NCBI RefSeq assembly: GCF_040222815.1
Contig: NZ_JAVKCH010000019.1
Span: 372,001 to 436,000 of the forward strand
Length of the DNA: 64,000 nt
Origin: Imperialibacter sp040222815
Lineage (GTDB): Bacteria; Bacteroidota; Bacteroidia; Cytophagales; Cyclobacteriaceae
Direction: 5' to 3'
The translations under genes and the position numbers were made by a program. The notes under the pieces are model-generated. The model made no database searches. It was not told the origin of the DNA and was given only the letters and a program-made list of their open reading frames with translations. Below, piece after piece: positions 18,090 through 27,900 of this stretch; position 1 is the stretch's first letter; each line of letters starts with the position of its first letter.

Positions 18090-19241
18090 ATGACGCCCAT
18101 TTCCTCGAAGCTGCCAGACGTAGGTACCAGTATTTTCACAGTGATGTCGAAGCTGGCGCTGGATGAGGGGGCCGTTAACCTTTCGCAAGGATTTCCGGAT
18201 TTCCCTATTTCGGAAGAGCTGGCAGAGGAAGTGATGAAGGCCATGAAGGCCGGTCTGAATCAGTACGCTCCCATGCCTGGCTACCCGCCGCTGTTGAAAG
18301 CCATTTCAGAAAAAGTGCAGCATACCTTCGGCTGGACACCCAACCCGGCAACCGAAGTGATGGTAACGGCCGGTGCTACCGAGTCGATCGTGTGTGCCAT
18401 CCTTACCCTGGTAAAGGAAGGCGACGAGGTGATCGTGTTTGAGCCGGCTTACGATTCGTACCAACCCTGCATTGCCCTGGCCGGCGGCACTATGGTACCC
18501 ATTCCGCTCAATTTTCCTGATTATGGCATCCCGTGGGATCAGGTGGAAGACAGCATTACGCCACGCACCCGCATGATTGTGGTGAACACACCGCACAACC
18601 CCAGCGGCGCTATTTTGGCTGAGAATGACCTGGAACATTTGGAGCGTTTGGCTCATAAGCACGGCATTTATATCCTGGGTGATGAGGCCTACGAGCACAT
18701 CATTTTTGAGGGGAAAAAACACCACAGCCTGCTTTCACGCCCCAACCTGAAACCCTGGGCCATTGCGGTGTTCTCCTTCGGAAAAACCTTTCATGTGACG
18801 GGCTGGAAAATAGGCTACATGGTTACCCACCCGGAGCTGATGGTAGAAATGAAAAAGGTGCATCAGTTCCTCACGTTCAGTGTTAGCACGCCTATGCAGG
18901 CTGGCATTGCCGCTTACCTGAGCTCGGGCGATCATTACTCGGGCATTGGCCCCATGTTTCAGAAAAAGCGAGACCTGTTTCTCGATTGCATCAAGGGCAC
19001 CGACTGGAAACCACTGGCCAGCCACGGCACCTATTTTCAGGTGGTGTCGTATGAAGAAATAACGAAAGAGAATGACTACGCCCTGGCCATACGCATGACC
19101 AAAGAAATGAAAGTGGCCAGCATACCGGTGTCAGTGTTTTATCACAACCGAACCGACCACAAAGTATTGCGGTTCTGCTTTGCCAAGCAGGACGAAACCA
19201 TCATTCAAGGAGCCGAAAAACTATGCAGGATCTTAAAGTAG
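18090..19241 (+). CDS. Methionine-type aminotransferase (YbdL-like)
   Basis: A 383-residue fold-type I, PLP-dependent aminotransferase. Visible are SQGFPDFP, VTAGATESI, NTPHNPSGA, LGDEAYEHI and the PLP lysine in SFGKTFHVTGWKIGY. It resembles E. coli YbdL, a methionine/aromatic transaminase and kynurenine-aminotransferase relative. Its last 19 bases overlap the omega-amidase gene, which strengthens the pairing: a transaminase working with a 2-oxo acid amidase. It follows def after four bases. Confidence 0.88.
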   Translation: MTPISSKLPDVGTSIFTVMSKLALDEGAVNLSQGFPDFPISEELAEEVMKAMKAGLNQYAPMPGYPPLLKAISEKVQHTFGWTPNPATEVMVTAGATESIVCAILTLVKEGDEVIVFEPAYDSYQPCIALAGGTMVPIPLNFPDYGIPWDQVEDSITPRTRMIVVNTPHNPSGAILAENDLEHLERLAHKHGIYILGDEAYEHIIFEGKKHHSLLSRPNLKPWAIAVFSFGKTFHVTGWKIGYMVTHPELMVEMKKVHQFLTFSVSTPMQAGIAAYLSSGDHYSGIGPMFQKKRDLFLDCIKGTDWKPLASHGTYFQVVSYEEITKENDYALAIRMTKEMKVASIPVSVFYHNRTDHKVLRFCFAKQDETIIQGAEKLCRILK

Positions 19242-20011
19242 CCCTTATACAAGCCGATCTTCACTGGGAAAGCATTGAAGCCAACCTCCACATGTTTGAA
19301 GAAACAATATGGAAGGTCAAAAGCAAGCCAGACATTATTGTGCTGCCTGAGATGTTCACCACCGGCTTCAGCATGAAAGCCAAAGAGCTGGCTGAGCCTA
19401 TGAACAGCAAGACCTTCCGCTGGATGAGGCAGCAGGCGGCGCAAACCCAGGCAGCAATACTTGGCAGCTACATAGTGACCGAAAAGGGCCAATACTACAA
19501 TCGCTGTATAGCCATGCTGCCCGATGGTACCCACCATCAGTACGACAAGCGCCACCTGTTTGCCCTCGCTGGCGAAGCCGATGGATTCACCCCAGGCACA
19601 GAACGGCTGATTTTTGAATGGAAGGGCTGGAAAATATGCCCTATGATCTGCTACGACCTGCGCTTCCCTGTGTGGGCCCGCAACAAATGGGACGGCGATA
19701 CAGCAGCATTTGACCTGCTGGTGTACATGGCCAACTGGCCAGCACCGAGAACCAATGCATGGGACACGCTACTTCAGGCCAGGGCCATTGAAAACTTGTC
19801 CTACTGTATAGGGGTCAACCGTATCGGGGTGGACGGTGTAGATGCAGAGTACCTCGGACATTCGGCTGCATACAATCATAAAGGTGATGAGTTGGTCTTC
19901 AACGAAGGAAAGTCCTGCATACTGGAGGCAACTCTCAACTACGAGGAAATGGCTGCTTTCAGAAACAGGTATCCGTTTTACAAAGAGGCGGATGAGTTTG
20001 AGGTGAAGTAG
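19223..20011 (+). CDS. Carbon-nitrogen hydrolase, omega-amidase (YafV-like)
   Basis: A 262-residue nitrilase-superfamily amidase. The catalytic triad is seen as Glu in VLPEMFTTGF, Lys in YDKRHLFALAGE and Cys in MICYDLRFPVW. YafV/Nit2-type enzymes hydrolyse 2-oxo-acid amides such as 2-oxoglutaramate or 2-oxosuccinamate, the by-products of transamination with glutamine or asparagine. The gene overlaps the aminotransferase by 19 bases, which fits methionine salvage or glutamine-transaminase coupling. Confidence 0.88.
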   Translation: MQDLKVALIQADLHWESIEANLHMFEETIWKVKSKPDIIVLPEMFTTGFSMKAKELAEPMNSKTFRWMRQQAAQTQAAILGSYIVTEKGQYYNRCIAMLPDGTHHQYDKRHLFALAGEADGFTPGTERLIFEWKGWKICPMICYDLRFPVWARNKWDGDTAAFDLLVYMANWPAPRTNAWDTLLQARAIENLSYCIGVNRIGVDGVDAEYLGHSAAYNHKGDELVFNEGKSCILEATLNYEEMAAFRNRYPFYKEADEFEVK

Positions 20012-20129
20012 TGCCAACATTCTGGCTCCTGATCCCTGAGGCGAGGTTACCATTGCGTTGATCCGGGTATTGAACAATGCTGACAAAGGAGCAGGGTTCT
20101 GGTTGAGCCCTTGAGAATGAGCAAAACGA

Positions 20130-20906
20130 ATGGACAAAAACCAGATACTTCATCAGATTTTTCAGTCGCACGACAATTACCTGGCTAAAGAGTCAGCATC
20201 CCTGCAAAAAGTACCTGTAGAAGAACTCGTCGCTTCCTTTTTCTGCCCCGGGCCTTTTTACTATTATATTTTAGATTCACCTACGCTCACTTTCGAAAAG
20301 GCCAGCAGCACCCTCCCAGCCATTCTGGGTATAGACGTAACAGGTAAGCCCATAAGCGACCTGGTAAACATTGTGCACCCTGACGATTTAGATTTTCTTT
20401 TGAAGTGCGAGGATTATGTGGCGCATTTCCTCAAAAACAAAGTTGCCCCTGAGAAAATGGTGAACTACAAAGTCAGCTATTGCTTCAGAGAAAGGGTAAA
20501 AGACGGTACTTACAAGCTGTTCAATATGCAAACCATTACTCTGGCCACCACCACAGATGGGGCGCTATTGAAGGTGATGGGCGTGCACACCGATATCTCT
20601 CACATCACGTCCACCAACAATTACCGGCTGTCGCTCATCGGCCTCAACGGGGAGCCCTCTTACCTGGGTATTGACGTTTTTGAAAGAGAGACTTTGGCCT
20701 TGCGTTCAGCAAAGCCTGTTTTTACCAAAAGAGAGCTCGAGATCGTTCGGTTGCTTGGTGAAGGATTGACGGTAAAAGAAATCGCCTCAAAACTTTTTAT
20801 TGCCGACACCACGGTCAGCACGCATAAGCGAAACGTGCTCAACAAATCTCATTGCAGAAATACCACGCAGCTGGTAGCCTACTGCTTGAAGAAGGGCCTC
20901 ATATAG
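20130..20906 (+). CDS. LuxR-type transcriptional regulator with PAS-like sensor
   Basis: 258 residues. The N-terminal 170 residues look PAS-like (LGIDVTGKPISDLVNIVHPDDL). The C-terminal 65 residues are a GerE/LuxR helix-turn-helix: FTKRELEIVRLLGEGLTVKE, then IASKLFIADTTVSTH. There is no receiver domain. This layout is common in Bacteroidota one-component regulators. The last 12 codons have been duplicated downstream as part of a tandem repeat (20872-21225). Targets and signal are unknown. Confidence 0.85.
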   Translation: MDKNQILHQIFQSHDNYLAKESASLQKVPVEELVASFFCPGPFYYYILDSPTLTFEKASSTLPAILGIDVTGKPISDLVNIVHPDDLDFLLKCEDYVAHFLKNKVAPEKMVNYKVSYCFRERVKDGTYKLFNMQTITLATTTDGALLKVMGVHTDISHITSTNNYRLSLIGLNGEPSYLGIDVFERETLALRSAKPVFTKRELEIVRLLGEGLTVKEIASKLFIADTTVSTHKRNVLNKSHCRNTTQLVAYCLKKGLI

Positions 20907-20929
20907 TTAATGTGGCTCAACACCAATCG

Positions 20930-20971
20930 CACCTCCCTCAGGGTCCCTGGCGGAGACCCCAAGGGGAGGTG
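20930..20971. repeat. Palindromic element, family R2, copy 1
   Basis: Outer arms CACCTCCC and GGGGAGGTG enclose an inner imperfect palindrome GGGTCCCTGGCGGAGACCC. Six related copies lie at 20988, 21090, 21183, 21231, 49170 and 49283. Confidence 0.6.
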
Positions 20972-20987
20972 AAACAGGATTGATTAT

Positions 20988-21022
20988 CCTTTTGGTGTCT
21001 CTCGAAGAGGACGCTGAAAGGG
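20988..21022. repeat. Palindromic element, family R2, copy 2
   Basis: CCTTTTGGTGTCTCTCGAAG, then AGGACGCTGAAAGGG: inverted orientation relative to copy 1, with the inner CTCTCG-AAGAG palindrome typical of the family. Confidence 0.55.
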
Positions 21023-21089
21023 TTTATCATTGGTAGCCTACTGCTTGAAGAAGGGCCTCATAATAGTTAATGTGGCTCAGCACCAACCG

Positions 21090-21131
21090 CACCTCCCTCA
21101 GGGTCCCTGGCGGAGACCCCAGGGGGAGGTG
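21090..21131. repeat. Palindromic element, family R2, copy 3
   Basis: Nearly identical to copy 1; it belongs to the second unit of the tandem duplication. Confidence 0.55.
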
Positions 21132-21182
21132 ATTTTCACCCCAAACCCTTCTAAAGGGCGCACCGACTACTATTTTGATTAT

Positions 21183-21217
21183 CCTTTTGGTGTCTCTCGA
21201 AGAGGACGCTGAAAGGG
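21183..21217. repeat. Palindromic element, family R2, copy 4
   Basis: Identical to copy 2 and part of the second unit of the tandem duplication. Confidence 0.55.
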
Positions 21218-21230
21218 TTTATCGTAATGG

Positions 21231-21268
21231 ACTCCCATAGAGTTCCTGGAGGACGCCGCAAGGGGAGT
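21231..21268. repeat. Palindromic element, family R2, copy 5
   Basis: ACTCCC and GGGGAGT form the outer arms and TTCCTGGAGGA the centre. It lies just downstream of the minus-strand isomerase-like gene, so it may also act as a 3' hairpin. Confidence 0.5.
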
Positions 21269-21285
21269 AAATCACACGGGGAGAA

Positions 21286-22185
21286 TTACAGGTATTTCCG
21301 CAAATGTTTCTTGAAATACTTAGCGCTGTCGGTAATGCTCTGCATGGAGCTAGTGGCAAAGTTGCCGCCCTGCTCCAGGTAGTAATACTCCAGCGCATCC
21401 GTGTCGATGGTCGACAACATTTTGATGTAGTCGATGGAGCCGTTGCCCAGCTCGGAGTAGTCCTGGGTCACCTTGTCCATGTCTTTGATGTGCCACATCA
21501 CGTAGCGCCCGGGGTTGGCAGCAATCAGTTCAGCGGGAGTTGAGTTGGAAGAACGCACTACCCAATACATGTCCATTTGTAATTTAACGAGAGTAGGATC
21601 GGTTTCACCAAGGATGATGTCGTAGCCAGTGGTGCCGTTGTGAGAAGTAAACTCGAAATCGTGGTTGTGGTAGGCAAAGCCGTGGCCTGCTGCCTGCGCC
21701 CGCTCGCCCATTTGGTTGAGCTTGTCGGCCAGCGCTTTGAAATTGTCTGGTGTGCGGTACTCCGGTGTCAGCCAGGGCCAGGTAATGTATTTGGCATCGA
21801 TGGCTTTGGCGCCCTCAATGCATTGATCGAGGTAGCTGAGCAGCTTGTCCATGGGCTGATTGAAATAGGAAGAAAAATCGTAGTGGCCGCTGGTGGCGGT
21901 GAGTTGCAAGTCGTTCAAAAGCTTTTTAAAGTCGGCGGCCTTCATGCCGTAGTAGGTGCCCTTGGCACCGTCGTATCCGAAGATCTCCGTATCCTCATAG
22001 CCGAGAGCCTTCACCTGCTTTAGGGTGGCAACAGGGTCTTTGGCCATGGCATCTCTGATGGTAAAGAGCTGCAAGCCCATTTTGTATTTTGGCTTCTTCG
22101 CTTTCGAAGAGCCAGTGAGTGGCACCAGCGTTGCTGCCGACAACACACCGGCGGACTTAACAAATGTTCTTCGATTCATCTTCAA
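21286..22185 (-). CDS. Secreted sugar phosphate isomerase/epimerase-like protein
   Basis: 299 residues. The N-terminus MNRRTFVKSAGVLSAATLVP resembles a twin-arginine signal, so export to the periplasm is likely. The rest is a xylose-isomerase-like TIM barrel (AP endonuclease 2 family): MGLQLFTIRDAM, ALGYEDTEIFGY, YHNHDFEF, LQMDMYWVVR and HIKDMD carry the acidic and His metal ligands. Homologues are often called sugar phosphate isomerase/epimerase, but the substrate is not known. It appears to be a single-gene unit. Confidence 0.86.
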   Translation of the reverse strand: MKMNRRTFVKSAGVLSAATLVPLTGSSKAKKPKYKMGLQLFTIRDAMAKDPVATLKQVKALGYEDTEIFGYDGAKGTYYGMKAADFKKLLNDLQLTATSGHYDFSSYFNQPMDKLLSYLDQCIEGAKAIDAKYITWPWLTPEYRTPDNFKALADKLNQMGERAQAAGHGFAYHNHDFEFTSHNGTTGYDIILGETDPTLVKLQMDMYWVVRSSNSTPAELIAANPGRYVMWHIKDMDKVTQDYSELGNGSIDYIKMLSTIDTDALEYYYLEQGGNFATSSMQSITDSAKYFKKHLRKYL

Positions 22186-22269
22186 TTATTGAGGGTGTTT
22201 GAGAGGTTCAATTTACCACTAATAGATGGAACCTTGAGATGTCATTTGTAACAAACTGGTGTGGTGATG

Positions 22270-22475
22270 GGGTGGGCATTGCTGCTTTGGTGCAAAGGGT
22301 GCAAACCCGTCGCATGGATATGACGCTCTGTCCGGGCCCTTTCAGGGATAGTGCTTGACGGTGGCTAGCCGCAACGACATCTCCAGTCCCGGTAGGGACG
22401 ATATGGCGGTAACGCCAAAAGCTGGGTAGTAAAGCAGTGCAAGTGCCGTAGGCACGGCATATAGAATAATGGCGA
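22270..22475. repeat. Dispersed repeat R1, copy a (left flank of cassette)
   Basis: This holds TTTGGTGC-AAGGG, CGCATGG, GTCCGGGCCCTTTCAGGG, then CAGTCCCGGTAGGGACGATA, TGGCGGTAAC and GTGCCGTAGGCACGGCATAT, the last two groups forming hairpins. Related copies lie at 28421-28560, 33001-33138 and 38253-38350. No gene is evident in 22186-22676. Confidence 0.7.
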
Positions 22476-22676
22476 TTGATAAACCCAAGCTGCCCATCAA
22501 AGGAACGCCCTCGTTTGAGCGATAGCAGAAACGGGGTGTATGAGACTGATGATTGCATCGCCGCTTTTGTTGAGGTTAGCTGAAGCGAAATCATGGAAGG
22601 AAGCAGGCTTCAAAAAGAACTCCAAAAACCTGCCCGGCCGGAATACACTGCCGTTAAACCTGTGGCAAAGAGGGGG

Positions 22677-23675
22677 CTAGTTACTTCCACCATCAACAAT
22701 ATAAGGCTGCAGAAAGGAAGATTCAACAGGTTTCAAATAGTCATTAAGTTTTTGCTCTTTTAGTTCAAGCATATAGTTGTTAAATACTAAAACATTCTTT
22801 GGATCACATCTTTGAGTAATTGTCGTGGGTAGCTGTTTTAATTCTGTGGCCCATTCATCTTTGCTCAATTCTCCGGATTTCAACTCGTGGCGGACGCAGT
22901 TATTTTTAACATAATAATAGGATTCCAACTGACTTGACACTGGAGATCTGGACATTTCTTCTTTGCTAATGTTGGGTTGGGTATAACTTAGGTCAAGAGG
23001 TGTGGGCTGGTGGGCTGAAATCTGCTCTACAAATTGCAGCGTGTCGTTCCAAACATAGAAAGACTTAATCTCGTAAGTTAAGTTTTGAAGCTCATAAGAT
23101 TCTTCTTTTGGCCCTTTGTTGATATTATAGCCATACTCAACAGTTATGAGTTTTAAGTTCTCCGCATCGTCGAAATAGTAAATTCGTCGTGTATTATTGC
23201 TAAAGGTTCGAACATCTTTTCCGCCCCACGAATCATCAAATGAATACGTACTAAAATTTTCATGTGCTGGCTTTCGGCTTAGTATATTTGTATAAAACCC
23301 TCCAAAAAATCCATCAAACACGTCGACATGAGTATTCGGAAAGACCTTTTGTATGTAGTTGTTTTTCCGTTGATTTACATCATTTACCCTCATTTTAATA
23401 ACAGAGATTGCTGAGTCGATATTAATAGACTCTATTTTTGTTATGCCCAACTGTTCGTAAAGTTCTTCAGCGCTAGACTTAGGAGTTGGCACTGGCTCAA
23501 GCCCTCTCATCTTTCTAACAGCATTGTATCTTTCATATGTTGACATCGCCTTGATTTCGGTATCTGAATAATACATGAGCAAGGAATCTCTCAAACTCAT
23601 AGGGCTGGATTGCTGGCCAAAGGAGCGGAATGAAAGCAATAAAGAAATTATTACAACTAAAAAACACAGCCTCAT
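22677..23675 (-). CDS. Secreted protein, putative immunity paralogue 2
   Basis: A 332-residue protein of unknown family, with a signal peptide (MRLCFLVVIISLLLSFRSFG) starting at the ATG at 23675; an upstream in-frame ATG at 23720 would place the signal sequence internally. It is paralogous to the neighbouring gene at 23939: shared blocks are LRDSLL, MRGL/IRGL, K.Y.Q...PN..VD, YYF...L.LI...YG.NIN.G, YVWNDSL and SFL.PYIV. It is AT-rich like that gene and like the 3' half of the metalloprotease gene. No enzyme motif is seen. A periplasmic immunity role is inferred from position, export signal and duplication. Confidence 0.8.
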   Translation of the reverse strand: MRLCFLVVIISLLLSFRSFGQQSSPMSLRDSLLMYYSDTEIKAMSTYERYNAVRKMRGLEPVPTPKSSAEELYEQLGITKIESINIDSAISVIKMRVNDVNQRKNNYIQKVFPNTHVDVFDGFFGGFYTNILSRKPAHENFSTYSFDDSWGGKDVRTFSNNTRRIYYFDDAENLKLITVEYGYNINKGPKEESYELQNLTYEIKSFYVWNDTLQFVEQISAHQPTPLDLSYTQPNISKEEMSRSPVSSQLESYYYVKNNCVRHELKSGELSKDEWATELKQLPTTITQRCDPKNVLVFNNYMLELKEQKLNDYLKPVESSFLQPYIVDGGSN

Positions 23676-23938
23676 ATCGTCTATTTCTTTACTTGTTTTA
23701 GGTAGAGATAATTGAGACATTAAAAAACTTCATGACCATGTTTTGTTGGTGTGCCAGGTTTCAAATGCACCTGCCTTACGATAGGTGAAGTTAACAAAGA
23801 GTGAAGAGGATTTTCGTTCTAACCTTAATCGCTATTTGTAGAAGTCATATCACTTGACTCTGCTGCTTATTTTAAGGACACTTTGATCGATATCTTGTTT
23901 AATCAGCAAGTTACTCGGATTGGCGAAAATCATTCCTT

Positions 23939-24910
23939 CTAATTAGGATTAACTATATATGGCTTAAGAAAAGATGTTGGGACAGGATGAAGGTACTCGT
24001 TTTCCTTCCTCAAATATTCCTCCCGTTCGTGGAGTAAATTACGGAATACTATAGCTTGATAACTATTGCCAACTTCCTTATAGTCGGTGGGCAACTCAGC
24101 TAATTCATCCCTCCAATTCCACCTTTTGAACTGCCCTCTATTAAAATACAAATCAAAGCCTTGGTTTCTGTAGAAATAGGAAATTCTCCTAGTGACGTGG
24201 ACATCTGCTGTGTCAATTGTCACCAAGTTATACATAGATGGCTCAGTATCGTAGTATTGCTTTGCCTCAATTTGCTTAAAATAAATCAATGAGTCATTCC
24301 AAACGTAGTAGTGCCTTTCGTCATATTGGTAGGGAACCTTGTCCTCCCAGTCCCATTTACCACCAGTGTTAATATTGAAACCATATACAATAGAGATTAA
24401 TCTTAGGTCACCTTGCTCACTAAAATAGTACACCCTCTTAGAAATATTACTATAAATAGTTGTATCGTTATTTATGCTCAGAAGATTTTTAAACTCTTCC
24501 TTTATTTCTCTCTTCCGCCAATCCTGGTAAAACTGTTGGAAGTTAGTGCTAATAATGTCCACCCAGCTATTAGGGTAAATCTCCTGAGAGTAGCTGTTTT
24601 TTTCCTGGTCAATTTCCTGAACTATCTTTTCTATTTGGGGCACTAAATTTAGCCTTGGGAAGTCCCTAATTACAGGAACTCCATTTTCATCTAATTTTGA
24701 AGCACCTACTTCTGAGGTTTCTTTTGGAGGAAGCCCTCTTATTCTCCTAACCTCTTCCCACATTTCATCAGTACTCATCTTCTTTAATTCCTCGATTGTA
24801 AATTGCTGAAGAAGTGAATCTCGGAGGTTTTTCGGTCTTTCTTGCGCATTTGCATCAAGAGGTAATTTTAGAAAGACAAGAAATAAATATACAATCTGTT
24901 TTTTAGTCAT
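23939..24910 (-). CDS. Secreted protein, putative immunity paralogue 1
   Basis: 323 residues with a signal peptide ending in DANAQ. Its ATG follows the stop codon of the large metalloprotease gene with no intervening base (TAG-ATG), so translation is probably coupled. It is related along its length to the protein at 22677-23675. Charged and aromatic-rich, no known catalytic motif. Tight coupling to an exported protein with a peptidoglycan-peptidase-like C-terminus makes a periplasmic inhibitor plausible, but a chaperone or accessory factor is also possible. Confidence 0.8.
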   Translation of the reverse strand: MTKKQIVYLFLVFLKLPLDANAQERPKNLRDSLLQQFTIEELKKMSTDEMWEEVRRIRGLPPKETSEVGASKLDENGVPVIRDFPRLNLVPQIEKIVQEIDQEKNSYSQEIYPNSWVDIISTNFQQFYQDWRKREIKEEFKNLLSINNDTTIYSNISKRVYYFSEQGDLRLISIVYGFNINTGGKWDWEDKVPYQYDERHYYVWNDSLIYFKQIEAKQYYDTEPSMYNLVTIDTADVHVTRRISYFYRNQGFDLYFNRGQFKRWNWRDELAELPTDYKEVGNSYQAIVFRNLLHEREEYLRKENEYLHPVPTSFLKPYIVNPN

Positions 24911-27900
24911 CTAGTCTACCTTTTTTTGATTGAGATACTTTGAAACTGCATCCTTTTTTATCTCGAAATGCATGTAGTCAACATTAGCCGAATCCCACAA
25001 TCCACCCCATTGGACATCTTCCTCTGAAATGAATGACTCAATCAATTCCACCGGAACTTCGCAAAAGCCGTTAACAAAAATATATTTAATAAAGTCTTTA
25101 TCGGCAGCCTTCGATTTTAGTTGACCAGCAAATGTTTTAAAAACTGAGTTTGAAAGGTCACCGTTTGGAACAAAATTCATTACGATTCCCTCTCTAAATT
25201 CTTCATAATCCTCTAACATCGATGCGACAACTGGCATCCTAATATTGTCAATCGATGAAAATACCGAAGTAATTGTTTCATCTGCAAAGCTGCTCTCCAT
25301 AGGAGATAAATGATCCTTCAAAAAATGTACCCTTTCCGAAAACTCAGCAAATTCTTGTTGAGCGATCTCATCAAACAGCAAGTAGCCAAAATCTGGCATT
25401 CCGGTTTCAGAATAGATGATTTTTTCCAAACCTTCTAGTAATACATAATAATTGCTGATTTCAGTTTTGTCAATTATGCCAAGGTCAACTCTAGCTTTTA
25501 TTTTCATGAAATCCTCAAATGGATTCCTTTCAACTAAGTTCTGTATTTTATACGAATTTGATATCCCTAAGTAGCCATCTACTCGAGAATATATATTTTC
25601 TAAGCTATCAAACCTAAACCCCTCTGTCGACTGTTTGAAAAGCACGCTTGCCTCATTTATAGTTTTTGGGGAGCGTGCATTTCTATCAAAAAGATCTAAA
25701 TTAGTTATGTGCTTTATTAAAAATAATAACTCAGTCTGGTCATTTTTAATGTAGTGGTTGTGATTTGATTTTATATCTACAACTAGTCCGTAACTGTGAT
25801 TGCTTACAGTATTTTTATTTGCCCCATATTGAGGTCTTATCCCTATCCCATAGATATCTCCGCTGACATAGCGGCCACTGGATTTAATGTCTGCTATGTT
25901 TTTTTCAATTGACCTAAGCTTTTTTGCAAATGTCCAGTGAACTCGAATGTTGTTGCCGAGGAATTCCACCTCCTCGGAGTTGTCATACAAAAATTGTAAA
26001 GGGTTTTCTATTTCCGAAAAAACCTCTCCAATCCCATCCGATTCGCTCCGTAGCAAACCTTCTACTTTCTTATAATCCCCATACCCGTCGGTTAACTTCT
26101 TTACATCATCAGACACTTCCTTCCAATCTTCCCAAGCTGTTTCCACTTCGAAAGGGATTTCTCGTATCAGGTCTACAAAAGTTATAAAACCATTTACGTC
26201 GGAAGGAGACTTGAGTACAGTACTCATGGGCCTTGCTCCGAAATCTATTACCCAATGTTTGTAGGTTTCGCTTATTCTGTTTTGTTGCGCAATCCCTAGA
26301 AACAACTTGTACTGATCTTTATTCTTACTCGTTAAGATTGAATCCCCCTGAAAAACAAGGCCGTGCCAATTTATAGCACCTTTTGCGCTGAGAGGCTGAC
26401 TTGTTGCATACACCACTTGGCCATTTCGCATTACAAACAACACAATATTGAAGTTGCTAGGATTCAGGCTATTGGAGTTGATTGCTTGCTCCCATTTGTT
26501 TAACTTATATGACAAAGTGAGTTGCTTTATCCCAATTAGGTAGTTCGAATCATCTAACAAAACTAAACAGTTGGGTGACTCAAAATCATCAACCAAAGCT
26601 CCCTCCTCATCATCATCAAACAACGTCACCACATTCACCGGATCGTGCACGTAGTCCCACTGGTATTTATAGAGGGTAGTGCCAGTGGGGGTGTAGTCCA
26701 TCAGATTGGTGGTCTGGTTTTGGGGCAGGCCCTTCTCGCTGAAGGTGTGCTCGAGGTGGAACACGCCGTGGCCCAGCTCGTGGGCAATGGTTTTGATGAG
26801 GGCTTCGGTGTTGTTGTGGTTGCCAGCAAACACGAATCCCCACTGCTTCTTGCGGGGCATGTAGCCCAGCTTATTTGGTGTTTTGGGTTTATCTACCAGG
26901 AAAATATAATAGGCGTCCTTTTGCCTGTCGTGGTTTTTCCGAAACTCAGCGATCAGGGCATTCATCTCGCCAGTGTAGTTGGAGAGCATGCCGGTTTCCC
27001 CGTCGTTCAGCTTGCCGTCGCCGTCTTCATCCCAAGCCATGCCAAGCTGCACGCCGGGAAGCACCTCCACATCCCAGGTGGCAATGGCTGAGGCATAGAT
27101 CTCGTTCAATGCATCCCGTAGGACAGCTTGTGTAATACCACCACCAGCCCCATTTACCGGCACAATCTTTACACTTGTGTGCTCTTCATCGTAGCTGATG
27201 GTGTTGAGCAAGCCCATGGTTAGCCCGTTGTCGGCCGAGGTGAGGGCCAGCACTTCGCTGGCGGTGCCGTCGCTTGCGCCCATCAGGGACACTTTGTAGG
27301 TATTGGCATTGCCTGGGGTGGCGGTGATGGTTACGCCGTCCATTTGGAAGACAGGTGTGACGTCGCCTGCGGCAACGGCTGTCACCTTATCGGGTGCATT
27401 GCTTTTCAGCGACTTCCAGGCGGTACGCACCGTTTGACCGGCAATCGTTGCCGTGGGGTAATCAGCTGCCAGCTGTTCGTACACCATTTGGTCGAAGCCG
27501 TAGGTTGGCAGGCCGTCATCATCTGCTGGCGCTGCCTGAAAGGTAACCAGGGCCAGGGCATCCTGCGGAGAGGCTTTGAGTTCCACCCGCTGCAGCGCTG
27601 CTATCAGTGCACTCACCACTGTTTCCTTCGCCTCGTTGGGTGTGGAGAAGGTGGTGGAACCCAGTTGCTGTTGGCTGGTGGAGGCAGCAATGGAATCTAC
27701 TTCGGCCTGGCTGATACTGAGCAGCTCGTAGACCTGGGATGTTTTGCCCGTGAGCTCCAGCCGGGTGGTATAGCCAGTGGGCGGCCCTTCGGTGGCTACT
27801 GGCACAAAGATGATTTTGGCGGCCAGCAGGTTGTCGTTGTCGGCCTTGTTGATTTTGCCGAGGCGCTGCTGGCGGAAAATACGGGGCCAGAACTCATCGC

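Larger units (their letters stand above)
20872..21225. repeat. Tandem duplication of the regulator gene 3' end
   Basis: Unit 1 is 20872-21027 and unit 2 is 21029-21225. Both run from TGGTAGCCTACTGCTTGAAG, through the same palindromes, to GAAAGGGTTTATC. Unit 2 contains an extra stretch of roughly 40 bases in the middle. The first 35 bases of each unit match the end of the LuxR-type gene; only unit 1 is in frame with it. The 379-base gap 20907-21285 holds no other gene. Confidence 0.85.

Noticed and set aside
22208..22594. Possible 128-residue gene
   Set aside because: It is made of dispersed R1 repeat sequence; similar frames in the other R1 copies show that it is a repeat artefact.
26750..26790. 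Classical metzincin HExxHxxGxxH motif in the toxin-like protein
   Set aside because: The spacing to the third His does not match (an extra residue), so I call it only zincin-like.
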